Positions 5,751-5,758 of a stretch of 5,758 bases of DNA are shown here, one piece after another. The stretch lies in assembly GCA_031263875.1 (NCBI GenBank), contig JAISEX010000058.1, positions 1 to 5,758 on the forward strand, written 5' to 3'. Position 1 is the stretch's first letter, and every line of letters begins with the position of its first letter. The position numbers and the translations under genes are program-made. The stretch is from Eubacteriales Family XIII. Incertae Sedis bacterium (lineage in GTDB: Bacteria; Bacillota; Clostridia; Peptostreptococcales; Anaerovoracaceae). A model generated the notes under the pieces. It was given only the letters and a program-made list of their open reading frames with translations. It was not told the DNA's origin and made no database searches.

Positions 5751-5758
5751 CCTTGCGC

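Larger units (their letters stand above)
5507..5758 (+). repeat. Right copy of the dispersed two-part repeat, cut by the window edge
   Basis: It starts with the 15-mer GGGCGCATGGGGCTG (5507-5521, copy D) and ends with GCTGTCCCTTGCGC (5745-5758), the same order as the left copy at 325-171 on the other strand. A 123-bp inverted-ended element (5564-5686) lies inside. Without it the distance between the two parts is about 130 bases, compared with 155 in the left copy. The repeat probably continues past the window edge. Confidence 0.5.

Overview
The window looks like a chromosomal segment of an anaerobic, peptide- or amino-acid-using bacterium. A Clostridia-type Bacillota or a Synergistota member would fit. 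This assignment rests only on the lipoprotein-type substrate-binding protein, the strong AGGAGG-type ribosome sites and the moderately GC-rich coding DNA, so it is weak. All five genes I can support lie on the minus strand, in two transcription units that both take up small nitrogenous nutrients. I recognise no complete insertion sequence, RNA gene or CRISPR array.

Region by region (plus-strand coordinates): 1-473 holds no convincing gene, only small inverted repeats and a repeat copy (171-325). 474-821 is a small PqqD-like protein whose start codon overlaps (ATGA) the stop of the OPT-family oligopeptide transporter at 818-2749. The transporter starts at a GTG behind a perfect AGGAGG. Its upstream region (2750-2896) has a candidate extended -10 promoter and a 14-bp perfect palindrome in the leader. 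2897-3002 is a 106-bp element with 18-bp perfect inverted ends. 3047-5366 is a polar amino-acid ABC importer operon in the order binding lipoprotein, permease, ATPase, with a candidate promoter at about 5417-5425. 5367-5758 has no gene but carries another repeat copy, a 123-bp element with 19-bp perfect inverted ends bounded by TA, and a self-complementary GC-rich tail.

How the genes fit together: the ABC operon should import a polar amino acid, with binding at the membrane surface, passage through a HisM/GlnP-type permease dimer, and energy from the ATPase. The OPT protein should move peptides or related compounds by secondary transport. The PqqD-like partner is the puzzle. This fold usually presents a peptide to a modifying enzyme, but no such enzyme is visible here. 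In both units only the first gene has a good ribosome site, which suggests coupled translation downstream.

The most notable non-coding signal is a 15-bp sequence, GGGCGCATGGGGCTG or its complement, found four times and only outside the genes. The orientations alternate so that each of the two transcription units is bracketed by an inward-reading inverted pair.
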